Both the position numbers and the translations under genes were made by a program. The notes under the pieces were generated by a model. That model saw only the letters and a program-made list of their open reading frames with translations. It had not been told where the DNA came from and ran no database searches. DNA of 14,459 bases, taken from UBA12078 sp964573565 (lineage in GTDB: Bacteria > Patescibacteriota > Dojkabacteria > SC72). The stretch lies in NCBI GenBank assembly GCA_964573565.1, contig CAZNJV010000015.1, forward strand, positions 1 to 14,459. Reading direction: 5' to 3'. Each line of letters starts with the position of its first letter. Position 1 is the stretch's first letter. Positions 1 to 7,231 of this stretch are shown here, one piece after another.

Positions 1-179
1 AGGCTCATGAAAACACCACCTGTATGTAAAAATCCCGTTGGGCTAGGAGCAAACCTTAATACCATCGCACCTTCAGCAATTTCTCTCTTCGGGTATTTAC
101 TTTCAACCTGCTCAGGAGTTTCTTTCACATCTGGGAAAAGAATCTCTGCTAATTGGATATTTTCCTCTGGTGTTCTCAT
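1..179 (-). CDS. gltX: Glutamyl-tRNA synthetase, N-terminal part (runs off the left edge)
   Basis: This is the first 59 codons of a class I aminoacyl-tRNA synthetase that charges tRNA-Glu (and in many bacteria tRNA-Gln) with glutamate in the cytoplasm. Reading the minus strand from the ATG at 179-177, residues 41-55 give LRFAPSPTGFLHTGG, the diagnostic start of the GluRS catalytic fold; HTGG is the HIGH-type ATP-binding signature. Before it is a roughly 38-residue leader with ILFPDV and KYPKRE, a pattern I associate with the longer GluRS forms of Clostridia and many CPR bacteria. The rest, including the KMSKS loop and anticodon-binding region, lies outside the window. No Shine-Dalgarno sequence precedes the ATG; the 12 nt before it follow an AT-only run (192-200). 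It is divergent from the gene at 235, 55 bp away. Confidence 0.9.
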   Translation of the reverse strand, partial: MRTPEENIQLAEILFPDVKETPEQVESKYPKREIAEGAMVLRFAPSPTGFLHTGGVFMS

Positions 180-199
180 AATTTTGAAGGTAATATATA

Positions 200-228
200 T
201 TGATACGATATTAAACTGTTGTTAAGAT
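200..228 (+). promoter_or_regulatory. Sigma70-like promoter for the anchored protein gene; likely leaderless
   Basis: TTGATA (200-205) and TAAGAT (223-228) are separated by exactly 17 bp, close to the sigma70 -35/-10 consensus. A start 7 nt past the -10 box falls at 235, which is the A of the ATG, so the transcript would have essentially no 5' leader. The intergenic region is shared with divergent gltX. The call rests on sequence match and spacing only. Confidence 0.5.
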
Positions 229-234
229 TATACC

Positions 235-1386
235 ATGACGTTAACAGAAGCAGCATTCTGGACAAAAAGATTTGGAGTTATAGTGACAGCCGTACTTGTA
301 ATCTTTGGAGTAGTGGTAATAATTCTTGTATCCTCCAAGAGTAGCGATGCTCTTCCACAGTATATTTCTCCTAACTATGCATGCACAGAAAAGAAGGAAG
401 AATTCTTGACTAATAAGTTGGATATTCCTACGCTTGATTTGGCATCTGGATCTGGAATGTATTTTGAACTTCAAACGGATTCTGGATTGGTAGATGCTTT
501 GCCAGAGATTATAAATGTATACAAATTTGAGAATCCTACACAATCGCTCAGCTCTCAGGCAGATGCCAAGGCTTTGGCTACTAAATTAGGTTTCTCATCC
601 GAGAAGATCACACGAAATGGTACAGAATCATATTCTTGGTCAGATACCAACAGGTCACTTACAGTGTATGCAAAGAATTTGAATTTTACAATGACTACAA
701 AGACCGCATACATTAAACAGGTGGCACAAAGTGGTTCTATGCCGACAGAGCAAGAGGCTAAATCCATAGCTACAAACTTCCTTAGAGGTATCGGGTTTTC
801 AGCAGATGACTATGGTAATGGGACTCCTAAAACAACTATGATTAGTATCAATCCCGATGGTTCATACTCTCAGGCTAATTCTCTCTCAGAGGCAGAGCTT
901 GTGCGTGTAGACTTCAATCGAGAGAAATCTATGGTTACTATTCCTTCTAATGTTGTAGGTGCAGAGGCAATGGTAAATGCTTACAAGAAAAAACTCGGTG
1001 AGCCAAGCACGGAATCGATGATCATTAATGATGAGAAGATCAATATATATACGTTCAATACTGCAGTTACATTTTTGAATCCTACGAAGAGTAATATCTC
1101 TGTGTACGTAGGTGTCCAAGCAGACAAGACAGAAAAATATCTTTCNNNNNNNNNNNNNNNNNNNNNNNNNNNNNNNNNNNNNNNNNNNNNNNNNNNNNNN
1201 NNNNNNNNNNNNNNNNNNNNNNNNNNNNNNNNNNNNNNNNNNNNNTCTGGTGAGGTTATATTTAATAACGATACAAAGGGAGAGTTCGATTTCTACTATC
1301 CAGCGATAGATTATGATAATGTACAAAACAAAGTAGTACAGAAGGAACCAGAGACTGTACAAACTGATTCTACTAACTTGCTGTAG
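235..1386 (+). CDS. Membrane-anchored protein of unknown function, interrupted by an assembly gap
   Basis: I do not recognise a named family. About 12 N-terminal residues are followed by one strongly hydrophobic segment (about residues 13-32), which looks like an uncleaved signal anchor placing the rest outside the membrane. The exposed part is polar, rich in Ser, Thr and Asn, with no visible catalytic motif. Residues around 105-150 have the pattern of small extracytoplasmic repeat domains: a helix with AKALATKLGF, then short strands with YSW and LTVYAKNLNF. A related helix (about 165-180, EAKSIATNFLRGIGF) may mark a second copy, suggesting an internally duplicated domain. Bases 1146-1245 are Ns, so at least 33 residues are unknown. 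The downstream frame still reads as plausible protein (YYPAIDYDNVQNK), so the two sides probably belong to one gene. It overlaps the end of recJ by 14 bp tail to tail. Confidence 0.7.
   Translation: MTLTEAAFWTKRFGVIVTAVLVIFGVVVIILVSSKSSDALPQYISPNYACTEKKEEFLTNKLDIPTLDLASGSGMYFELQTDSGLVDALPEIINVYKFENPTQSLSSQADAKALATKLGFSSEKITRNGTESYSWSDTNRSLTVYAKNLNFTMTTKTAYIKQVAQSGSMPTEQEAKSIATNFLRGIGFSADDYGNGTPKTTMISINPDGSYSQANSLSEAELVRVDFNREKSMVTIPSNVVGAEAMVNAYKKKLGEPSTESMIINDEKINIYTFNTAVTFLNPTKSNISVYVGVQADKTEKYLXXXXXXXXXXXXXXXXXXXXXXXXXXXXXXXXXXSGEVIFNNDTKGEFDFYYPAIDYDNVQNKVVQKEPETVQTDSTNLL
1146..1245. other. Assembly gap of 100 Ns
   Basis: Exactly 100 undetermined bases lie inside the anchored protein gene. 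A round 100 is a common placeholder for a gap of unknown length, so the true distance, and the 383-residue length read through it, should not be trusted. The reading frame on both sides happens to agree. Confidence 0.95.
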
Positions 1387-3076
1387 AGTGCCTCCACTCT
1401 TTTACCTGGAACTGTAGCGTCTCATTCCCATTCCATACATTGATATTGGGATACCCAATCACATCTATCTCATCATTTTCATTAAGCTTTTGGATATCTT
1501 CAAAACAGTTAAAAAGTACTAAGGTTAAGAGTTCTGTTCCGTTGCCTTTCACCATAAGTTTGAGATGTAGTTGATCCTTCCCAAGAGGATATTTTTTTAC
1601 AATTATCAGGTTACCTAAAAATACCAATGGCTTAGAATTCCCATATCCGAATGGCTCCAATATCTTCATCTTCTCTACCAATGCTCTATCTACATTTTCT
1701 GATTGCAAGTTTAGATCGATGTTAATCTCTTTTTTCAAAGAGTTTTGATCTAAAGATTCATTGGCATATTTGATGATTTCTATTTTAAACTCTTCTATAC
1801 TTTCCGTTTTTGCAGTAAATCCAGCCGCAAGTTCATGACCACCAAATCTTTCTAGATATGGGCTAAACTTTTCCAATGTTTGAGTTATGTTAAATCCTTT
1901 AACACTCCTTGCTGATCCCTTTATAACTCCGTCGTTATTTGTAGCTACCAATACAGGTTTGTAATATTCCTCCTCCAGTTTACCTGCCACAAGCCCTATG
2001 ATTCCTTCATGCCAACCTTGCCCTACCAAAAATATCATACTGTCTGTATCTATCACATCCTTTTTCGCAGATTCCAATATCTCCATTGTCATCTGTTGCC
2101 TAGAGAAATTTACATTGTTAAGATCATTAGCTATTGTCTTACATTGCTCTTCATCATTACTCACCAGAAGCTTTACAGCTTCCAATGGTGACCCTATCCT
2201 TCCTGCAGCATTAATTCTTGGCCCTATGACATATCCTAAATGATATGTATCAATGTCTTTAAACTCTACACCCGCTCTCAGTGCTAACATCCTTAACCCT
2301 AATCTTTTTCCTTGGTGTATCTGCTTTAATCCATATTTTACAAATGTCCTATTTACACCGGTTAAAGGCATAAGGTCTGTGATGGTGGAGAGTGCAACGA
2401 GATCTAAACCAGGAGTCTCTTCGTTGATACCAGCATCCATCCCAGCCTCTGCTTTGATGGCCTGAATTAGCAGGAATACTACAGTAGTACCACAAATTTC
2501 TCGTTGAGGATATTCATGCTTGGGATACATCTGATGAACAAGTGAATATTTTTTGCTAACCTTAAATCCTTCCGCAGGTTGATGGTGGTCTGTTATGACA
2601 AAATCTAATTCCTTTTTTTCAATATATTGCTCAATTAGTTCTTTATCTCTTACACCACAATCCACAGAGATTAATAATTTTCCTCCCAGTGTAATGACAT
2701 CATTCAACGATGATTCCGTAAGACCATACCCCTGATCCACTCTACTTGGGATGTATGGAACTACATCAATCTTCGTCTTTAAGTGATTCGCCAAATCTCT
2801 GTACAAAAAATTCCATAGTAAGCTAGTAGCACATATACCATCTGCATCATAGTCACCATGTATGACAATCTTCTTCCCTGTTTTTGCATATTCAAGAATC
2901 TTCTTTGCTGCATTAGCAGTATCAAATAGCTTGGTAGAATCTGGGATATCTTCAATTTTCGGATTTAGGAATTTCTCCTCATCCTCAATTCCCCTTCTCT
3001 TGAGAAGGTATTTTACAATATCCTCTTCCTGTATCTTTTCTGGAATATTCCAGTTGCTTTTACTTTCCAGGCTCAT
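1373..3076 (-). CDS. recJ: Single-stranded-DNA-specific 5'-3' exonuclease RecJ
   Basis: RecJ degrades single-stranded DNA from the 5' end in recombination, mismatch and base-excision repair, using Mn/Mg ions. The 567-residue protein is full length for the family. The DHH phosphoesterase motifs are complete: DYDADG at residues 75-80, SVDCG at about 137-141, TDHH at 162-165 and GPRINAAGR at 285-293. The DHHA1 domain follows, with HEGIIG at about 356-361 and GGHELAAGF at 412-420, then a C-terminal OB-like region (about 450-560) that would bind DNA. It is the last gene of a recA-recX-recJ operon: its ATG lies inside the end of recX (17-bp overlap), suggesting translational coupling. No Shine-Dalgarno sequence precedes the start. 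The 3' end overlaps the convergent gene at 235-1386 by 14 bp and I see no terminator hairpin. Confidence 0.95.
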   Translation of the reverse strand: MSLESKSNWNIPEKIQEEDIVKYLLKRRGIEDEEKFLNPKIEDIPDSTKLFDTANAAKKILEYAKTGKKIVIHGDYDADGICATSLLWNFLYRDLANHLKTKIDVVPYIPSRVDQGYGLTESSLNDVITLGGKLLISVDCGVRDKELIEQYIEKKELDFVITDHHQPAEGFKVSKKYSLVHQMYPKHEYPQREICGTTVVFLLIQAIKAEAGMDAGINEETPGLDLVALSTITDLMPLTGVNRTFVKYGLKQIHQGKRLGLRMLALRAGVEFKDIDTYHLGYVIGPRINAAGRIGSPLEAVKLLVSNDEEQCKTIANDLNNVNFSRQQMTMEILESAKKDVIDTDSMIFLVGQGWHEGIIGLVAGKLEEEYYKPVLVATNNDGVIKGSARSVKGFNITQTLEKFSPYLERFGGHELAAGFTAKTESIEEFKIEIIKYANESLDQNSLKKEINIDLNLQSENVDRALVEKMKILEPFGYGNSKPLVFLGNLIIVKKYPLGKDQLHLKLMVKGNGTELLTLVLFNCFEDIQKLNENDEIDVIGYPNINVWNGNETLQFQVKEWRHSTAS

Positions 3077-3713
3077 TGTTTATGAATTGCTCAATTAAAT
3101 CCCAGTTGAAACCCTTTCTTCTTAAAAAATCTATCTTCTTCCTATCCCCCATTGTTATCTTTTCATCTTTGTATTTTTTGTAATATGTTTGTTTTAACAA
3201 ACCATACTCATCTTCTACAAGGCTGTTAACTACTTCAGAGGCAATCTCTTTTGAAACACCTTTTACTACTAACTCCATAAGTAAAATATCCTTACCTCTC
3301 GGTTTGGTACGCATACGACTGGATACAAAAAGCTCTGCATATCTCTTGTCGTCTATATATTGATACTCATTCAGCTTCCCAAAAACTATCTCAGATATTT
3401 TACTAAAGTCTTCGCTATTCAATTCTTCAAACCATTTGCCCTTCTTCTTAAATGCTAATTCCTTGATATATTGTTTAACCTGTTTCTCTGTCTTAGGTGA
3501 TCTTTCTAGAAAAGAGATTGCTCTATCGAAAAATCTATCTACCAGTTCTGTGAATTTCATATTTTCCAATGTCTTCTCCTCGACATCCTTTCCTGCATAA
3601 AGAGAATATTTGGCAATACTGTTTACAGATACTCCACAGTAAAAAAGGCCATCAACATATACACTGACCCTTGAGGGATCTTTCTTTTGAGATTCTAAAG
3701 CTGTAATCTTCAT
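3060..3713 (-). CDS. recX: Regulatory protein RecX
   Basis: RecX binds RecA filaments and modulates (usually inhibits) RecA recombinase activity. The 217-residue protein has the features of the longer RecX forms: an N-terminal beta segment (about residues 1-45, with VSVYVDGLFYCGVS) and then tandem three-helix modules, seen as AISFLERSPKTEKQVKQYI (about 67-85), DDKRYAELFVSSRM (about 120-133) and GVSKEIASEVV. It lies 3 bp after the recA stop codon and overlaps recJ by 17 bp, so the three genes are almost certainly one transcript. A GAAGG purine stretch in the last codons of recA, about 11 nt before the ATG, may act as a ribosome binding site, which is rare in this window. Confidence 0.9.
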   Translation of the reverse strand: MKITALESQKKDPSRVSVYVDGLFYCGVSVNSIAKYSLYAGKDVEEKTLENMKFTELVDRFFDRAISFLERSPKTEKQVKQYIKELAFKKKGKWFEELNSEDFSKISEIVFGKLNEYQYIDDKRYAELFVSSRMRTKPRGKDILLMELVVKGVSKEIASEVVNSLVEDEYGLLKQTYYKKYKDEKITMGDRKKIDFLRRKGFNWDLIEQFINNEPGK

Positions 3714-3716
3714 TCC

Positions 3717-4736
3717 CTATTTTACCTTCGCGAGCACCTCTTTCACAATCTTGTCTCGAAGCTTTGTATCTTTTTTCAAAAGCTCCGCAGCTGCATCTTT
3801 ACCCTGTGCGAGTTGTGCATCGCCGTACTTTAACCAAGCACCTGCCTTCTCAACCACACCCTTGTCAATTGCTGCATCAAGAATACTACTCTCTTTGTCT
3901 ATACCCATAGGGTAAATCATATTGAAAGAAGCTTCCTTAAATGGAGGAGCTACCTTGTTCTTAACGACCTTAACGGTTCTAGCATGTCCTATCACCTGCC
4001 CATCTTTCAAAATCTTGTCCTTCTGTCTGATATCCATTCTTACAGATGCATAGAACTTCAAGGCATTTCCACCTGTCGTAGTCTCTGGATTTCCAAACAT
4101 CACACCGATCTTCATTCTTAACTGATTGAGGAAGATGATTGTTGTTCCTGTCTTGCTACTAATTGCTGTAATTTTTCTTAATGCCTGAGACATCAATCTT
4201 GCCTGTAACCCCATATGACTATCTCCCATATCACCTTCTATCTCAGCTCTTGGTGTAAGTGCTGCAACTGAGTCAACAACGATGACTCCGAATGCTGCAG
4301 ATCTAACCAATGTTTCCAATATTTCTAAAGCCTGTTCACCAAAATCTGGTTGAGAGATGTAGAGATTGTCTATGTCTAATCCGATATTTTTAGCATAGAG
4401 AGGATCAAATGCATGCTCTGCATCTATGAATGCTACCGCATCGCCTTTTTTCTGTGCCTCTGTAAGGATATGTATTGCTAATGTGGTTTTACCTGAAGAC
4501 TCAGGGCCATAGATCTCAATGATTCTACCTTTTGGAATTCCTCCTCCAAGCGCAATATCGAGTGAAAGCGCCCCTGTTGGGATTACCTCAATATCTACTT
4601 TCTCTTGGCTTCCAAGTCTCATAATTGAGCCTTTTCCAAACTGTTTTTCAATCTGAGAGACTGCTATTTCAATTGCTTTTTTCTTCTCATTATCTACAGA
4701 AGATACCGCTTCCTTTGGTGTTGGTGTATTAGACAT
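3717..4736 (-). CDS. recA: Recombinase RecA
   Basis: RecA polymerises on single-stranded DNA, drives homologous pairing and strand exchange with ATP, and acts as coprotease for LexA where that exists. The 339-residue protein shows Walker A GPESSGKT (77-84), the catalytic region FIDAEHAFDP (103-112), Walker B VIVVD (151-155), loop L1 around EIEGDMGDSHMG, and loop L2 as NQLRMKIGVMFGNPETTTGG (204-223). The C-terminal domain is present (AGAWLKYG), but the very acidic tail of E. coli RecA is missing and the protein ends in a Lys-rich helix. It heads the recA-recX-recJ operon behind a good promoter (4771-4799). No LexA-type palindrome is visible upstream, so SOS control through a classic LexA site is not supported by this sequence. 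The leader of about 28 nt has no Shine-Dalgarno motif. Confidence 0.98.
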   Translation of the reverse strand: MSNTPTPKEAVSSVDNEKKKAIEIAVSQIEKQFGKGSIMRLGSQEKVDIEVIPTGALSLDIALGGGIPKGRIIEIYGPESSGKTTLAIHILTEAQKKGDAVAFIDAEHAFDPLYAKNIGLDIDNLYISQPDFGEQALEILETLVRSAAFGVIVVDSVAALTPRAEIEGDMGDSHMGLQARLMSQALRKITAISSKTGTTIIFLNQLRMKIGVMFGNPETTTGGNALKFYASVRMDIRQKDKILKDGQVIGHARTVKVVKNKVAPPFKEASFNMIYPMGIDKESSILDAAIDKGVVEKAGAWLKYGDAQLAQGKDAAAELLKKDTKLRDKIVKEVLAKVK

Positions 4737-4770
4737 TATAGATAGATACTATAAATTTAGAATATATTTT

Positions 4771-4799
4771 AGAATAACAAAGTAGACAGGTTGAGTCAA
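4771..4799 (-). promoter_or_regulatory. Sigma70-like promoter of the recA-recX-recJ operon
   Basis: On the minus strand TTGACT (4799-4794) is followed after exactly 17 bp by TATTCT (4776-4771), a strong match to the -35/-10 consensus. A start about 7 nt on gives a leader of about 28 nt before the recA ATG at 4736. I see no LexA-like inverted repeat over or near the promoter. Confidence 0.7.
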
Positions 4800-4836
4800 A
4801 GACCTTAATCAAATATGTAATGAACCGATAATATTT

Positions 4837-5436
4837 TTATATATAATTTTTGATAATTTCGCTTAGATTCTTAATCAAGTTCTCCCGGAGTTCTTCATCG
4901 CTTCGAATATACTTTGCCACCTCTATTTGTACAGATGGCACTCTCAATTTAGAAGCCACAAATTCTCCCAATGTCTCTTGCCCATTATCCAAGAATCTAA
5001 AAATCTCGATACTGATTCCATTAAGCTTTCCCTTGTTAAGCCCATCTTCTATCTCATATGCAAAGTTCAGTGATTTGCTAAATCTAGTAGTGTAGTACAA
5101 CCCTAAATCATAGTCGCAATCTCTCAGTCCATGGATATCTATGAATCTCTCTATCTTGTATTTCTCTACAATCCTTCGCACCTCCTGTTTGTATGTATTC
5201 TTTCTCTCTTTGTGATAGTTTGGATCATAGTCACACTCATCAGAGAGATAAATCCCAAATGCACTGGTTTCAGCACATACCTTTTTAATTATTTCTCCTG
5301 TATATACCTCGCCGGGTTTGTATGATGCATTGAGATTTGGCCTTCTGTGACTGAATACATGTGGTGCAGATATTAAGACAGGCACCTTGCCTTCTATGAC
5401 TTTGAATTGAGCAGTTTCCATAATATAAATTAACAT
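4837..5436 (-). CDS. N-formylglutamate amidohydrolase-like hydrolase
   Basis: The 199-residue protein resembles the N-formylglutamate amidohydrolase/zinc-hydrolase fold, in which His, Glu/Asp and His ligands hold a metal that cleaves an amide bond. Visible elements in the expected order are SAPHVFSHRR near the N terminus (about 23-32, first metal His), DPNYHKE (about 71-77), the central FIDIHGL (about 97-103, like the family's LDLHS) and a late VQIEVAKYIR (about 173-182, like the QIE/R end motif). It is shorter than true formylglutamate deformylases (about 260 residues), and no histidine-degradation gene is nearby, so the substrate is unknown. The ATG at 5421 (starting METAQ) is an alternative start five codons in. 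Neither start has a Shine-Dalgarno sequence. It is divergent from the gene at 5517. Confidence 0.6.
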   Translation of the reverse strand: MLIYIMETAQFKVIEGKVPVLISAPHVFSHRRPNLNASYKPGEVYTGEIIKKVCAETSAFGIYLSDECDYDPNYHKERKNTYKQEVRRIVEKYKIERFIDIHGLRDCDYDLGLYYTTRFSKSLNFAYEIEDGLNKGKLNGISIEIFRFLDNGQETLGEFVASKLRVPSVQIEVAKYIRSDEELRENLIKNLSEIIKNYI

Positions 5437-5493
5437 ATATTGAAGATGTTTTACAATTTGACCAGAGGATATGATTATGCAAAAATGGATATA

Positions 5494-5499
5494 TATAAA
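5494..5499 (+). promoter_or_regulatory. Possible -10 element before the DUF5684 gene
   Basis: TATAAA in the AT-only stretch of the 80-bp divergent intergenic region would start transcription about 11 nt before the ATG at 5517. No -35 box at normal spacing is convincing, and the run of A/T offers several alternatives, so this is a weak call. Confidence 0.25.
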
Positions 5500-5516
5500 T
5501 TTATATTATATTTAAC

Positions 5517-6143
5517 ATGCGAAAGCTTTTAGCTTCTCTCCTTTTCACTTTCGTATTGTTCTTACCACTCTCCTTGGTAGCAGTAAAACCTGCTTTAGCA
5601 CAAGAAGATTCGGTAACAACAACTGCGGATGATGAGTCTTACTACGATGACTCATATTACTATGATGACTCATATTATGAGGATTTGTATGATACATACA
5701 ACGACTACTACTCAGACTATGGATATGACTATGACTATTCAACCGAAACAGCTGCGGGAGCATTTGCACGTATAACTGCGTTACTCTTCGGAGGTGCGAT
5801 ACTCTTCGTATCAATAGTTGTGGGTGTTGGTTCATATGTATACTGTTCTCTGGCTTTAATGAAAATTGCTAAGAGATTGAATCATGAGAACGCATGGTAC
5901 GCATGGATTCCAATATTAAATATGGTTTTGCTTTTCCAACTTGGAGAGCAGAATCCTGTATTACTGCTTTTACTCTTGATCCCGGGGATTGGAGCACTAG
6001 TGGTTGGGATTCTTTCAATCATTGCTTTGATGAAGATTTGTGAGAAGAGAGGATATGACAAGGCATTGGGTCTACTCTCATTAATTCCAATTGCAAGTTA
6101 TGTCTTGCTTGGAATCTTGGCTTGGGGTAAGAAAGAAGCATAA
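5517..6143 (+). CDS. Secreted/membrane DUF5684-type protein with Tyr/Asp-rich repeat
   Basis: The 208-residue protein has three parts. Residues 1-29 are a clear signal peptide: MRK, a hydrophobic core, and ALA before QED as the likely signal peptidase I site. Residues about 30-76 are an extremely Tyr/Asp/Ser-rich low-complexity stretch (YYDDSYYYDDSYYEDLYD), predicted to be external, acidic and disordered. Residues about 82-205 hold three to four hydrophobic helices with the pattern of DUF5684 membrane proteins: ALMKIAKRLNHENAWYAWIPILN (split by the membrane), then LLLIPGIGALV and a repeat-like ALMKICEKRGYDKALGLLSLIP. The function of DUF5684 is unknown; such proteins often lie near signal peptidases in CPR genomes, but none is seen here. 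The gene is followed 14 bp later by the DUF1846 gene, so the two may be cotranscribed. Confidence 0.8.
   Translation: MRKLLASLLFTFVLFLPLSLVAVKPALAQEDSVTTTADDESYYDDSYYYDDSYYEDLYDTYNDYYSDYGYDYDYSTETAAGAFARITALLFGGAILFVSIVVGVGSYVYCSLALMKIAKRLNHENAWYAWIPILNMVLLFQLGEQNPVLLLLLLIPGIGALVVGILSIIALMKICEKRGYDKALGLLSLIPIASYVLLGILAWGKKEA
5640..5675 (+). repeat. 18-bp tandem repeat, two copies, coding for YYDDSY
   Basis: 5640-5657 and 5658-5675 are the same 18-bp unit (tac-tac/tat-gat-gac-tca-tat) differing at one base. A degraded third unit follows. It lies in frame within the DUF5684-type gene, so copy-number change would lengthen or shorten the Tyr/Asp tract without breaking the frame. Confidence 0.85.
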
Positions 6144-6157
6144 GGTAAACATATATT

Positions 6158-7231
6158 ATGAATACATATGATGTCCCTGTTTTTAAAAAGACAGGCTTTG
6201 ATAATGAGTTGTACAAAAGACTTCAAACAGAAGAGATTCTAAAGCGTCTTAACGGAATCTCTTCTGGGCATCTGTATTTAGAAATCGGAGGAAAGCTATT
6301 AAATGATCCACATGCAGCGCGTGTACTTCCAGGATTTGATCCTCAGGTGAAGATAGATATTCTAAGAAACTTAGGAATTCCTTTTGATATTGTATTTTGT
6401 ATAAACTACAACGATATACTAGGAAATAGACAACTGAATAACAGGCAGCAAGACTATATTGAAGCCTCACTCAAGTTGTATACCCAAATTCAAAAAACGT
6501 TTAATGTAGTCCCAAAGCTTTGCATAAACAATGTAAAGCGAGATGATGAGGGAAATAGACCTGCTTACGAAAAAGCGCTACAAGAGCTTCGAGCGTACAG
6601 CCCAACCATATACCAGAGATATTTCATTAGCAACTATCCCGAAGATACCACAAATATTTTAAGTCCAAATGGCTTTGGAAAAGACGATACAATTCCGGTA
6701 GAGAATAAACTTGTTATAGTAACAGGCGCTGCATCAAATAGTGGAAAGATGTCTACATGCCTGGGCCTGGTATATCAAGATTCTCAAGTAGGAATGGAAT
6801 CTGGATATGCAAAGTACGAGACATTCCCCATCTGGAATCTTCCACTAGAGCATCCCGTAAATCTTGCTTACGAAGCCGCTACTGCAGATATAGGAGACAA
6901 GAATGTCATAGATACATACCATCAACAAGCATATGGCGTTACTTCTGTGAACTATAACCGAGATATTGAAGCATTTCGTGTATTAAGTAAGCTCTCTTCA
7001 TTAGGTTACAAATCTCCAACAGAGATGGGTATTAGTAATGCTGGGTTTGCCATAACTGATGATGAAGTGGTCTCAATCGCAGCACTAGAAGAGATCAGAA
7101 GAAGAAAAGAATGGTACAAGGAAGTCTACAATCATCAACAAACTTGGATTAAAGTATGTGAAGAACTCGAGCTAGACGCTTTAAGGTATATTAAAACAAA
7201 GAGCTACGATCCTCATCTTCAGATTGTTTAA
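6158..7231 (+). CDS. DUF1846 / UPF0371 family protein, C-terminally short
   Basis: This clearly belongs to the DUF1846 (UPF0371) family, whose structures show an ATP-binding fold of unproven cellular role. Signature segments are GFDNELYKRLQTEEI (about 13-27), LYLEIGGKLLNDPHAARVLPGF (about 40-61, quoted in two pieces by position), a P-loop-like VTGAASNSGKMSTCL (about 189-203), then AKYETFPIWNLPLEHPVNLA, YEAATADIGDKN, VNYNRDIEAF, YKSPTEMG and a final DDE helix. Family members are usually near 500 residues. This one stops at 357, just after the DDE/AAxEEIRRR helix, and lacks the C-terminal domain of about 140 residues. The stop lies inside the convergent rmuC gene (41-bp overlap), so there is no room for a missing tail. 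It follows the DUF5684 gene by 14 bp; AAGG lies about 12 nt before the ATG. Confidence 0.9.
   Translation: MNTYDVPVFKKTGFDNELYKRLQTEEILKRLNGISSGHLYLEIGGKLLNDPHAARVLPGFDPQVKIDILRNLGIPFDIVFCINYNDILGNRQLNNRQQDYIEASLKLYTQIQKTFNVVPKLCINNVKRDDEGNRPAYEKALQELRAYSPTIYQRYFISNYPEDTTNILSPNGFGKDDTIPVENKLVIVTGAASNSGKMSTCLGLVYQDSQVGMESGYAKYETFPIWNLPLEHPVNLAYEAATADIGDKNVIDTYHQQAYGVTSVNYNRDIEAFRVLSKLSSLGYKSPTEMGISNAGFAITDDEVVSIAALEEIRRRKEWYKEVYNHQQTWIKVCEELELDALRYIKTKSYDPHLQIV

Noticed and set aside
204..223. RecA result: loop L2 with TTTGGN instead of TTPGGR as a possible oddity
   Set aside because: This concerns residues 219-224 of the RecA protein (gene at 3717-4736). E. coli RecA also has TTTGGN, so it is a normal variant.
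7..225. Plus-strand open frame of 72 codons at the left edge
   Set aside because: It is the shadow of the gltX N terminus; the minus strand carries the RFAPSPTGF...HTGG signature.
4737..4836. LexA/SOS operator upstream of recA
   Set aside because: Neither a CTGT-N8-ACAG nor a GAAC-N4-GTTC palindrome is present.
5441..5516. TTGACC at 5458-5463 as a -35 box for the DUF5684 gene
   Set aside because: At 16-18 bp downstream there is only AAAA-type sequence, and the plausible TATAAA is 30 bp away.
5545..5835. Minus-strand open frame rich in His and Ser
   Set aside because: It is the antisense of the Tyr/Asp-rich repeat (TAT/GAT codons read as His/Ser/Ile) and has no coding character of its own.
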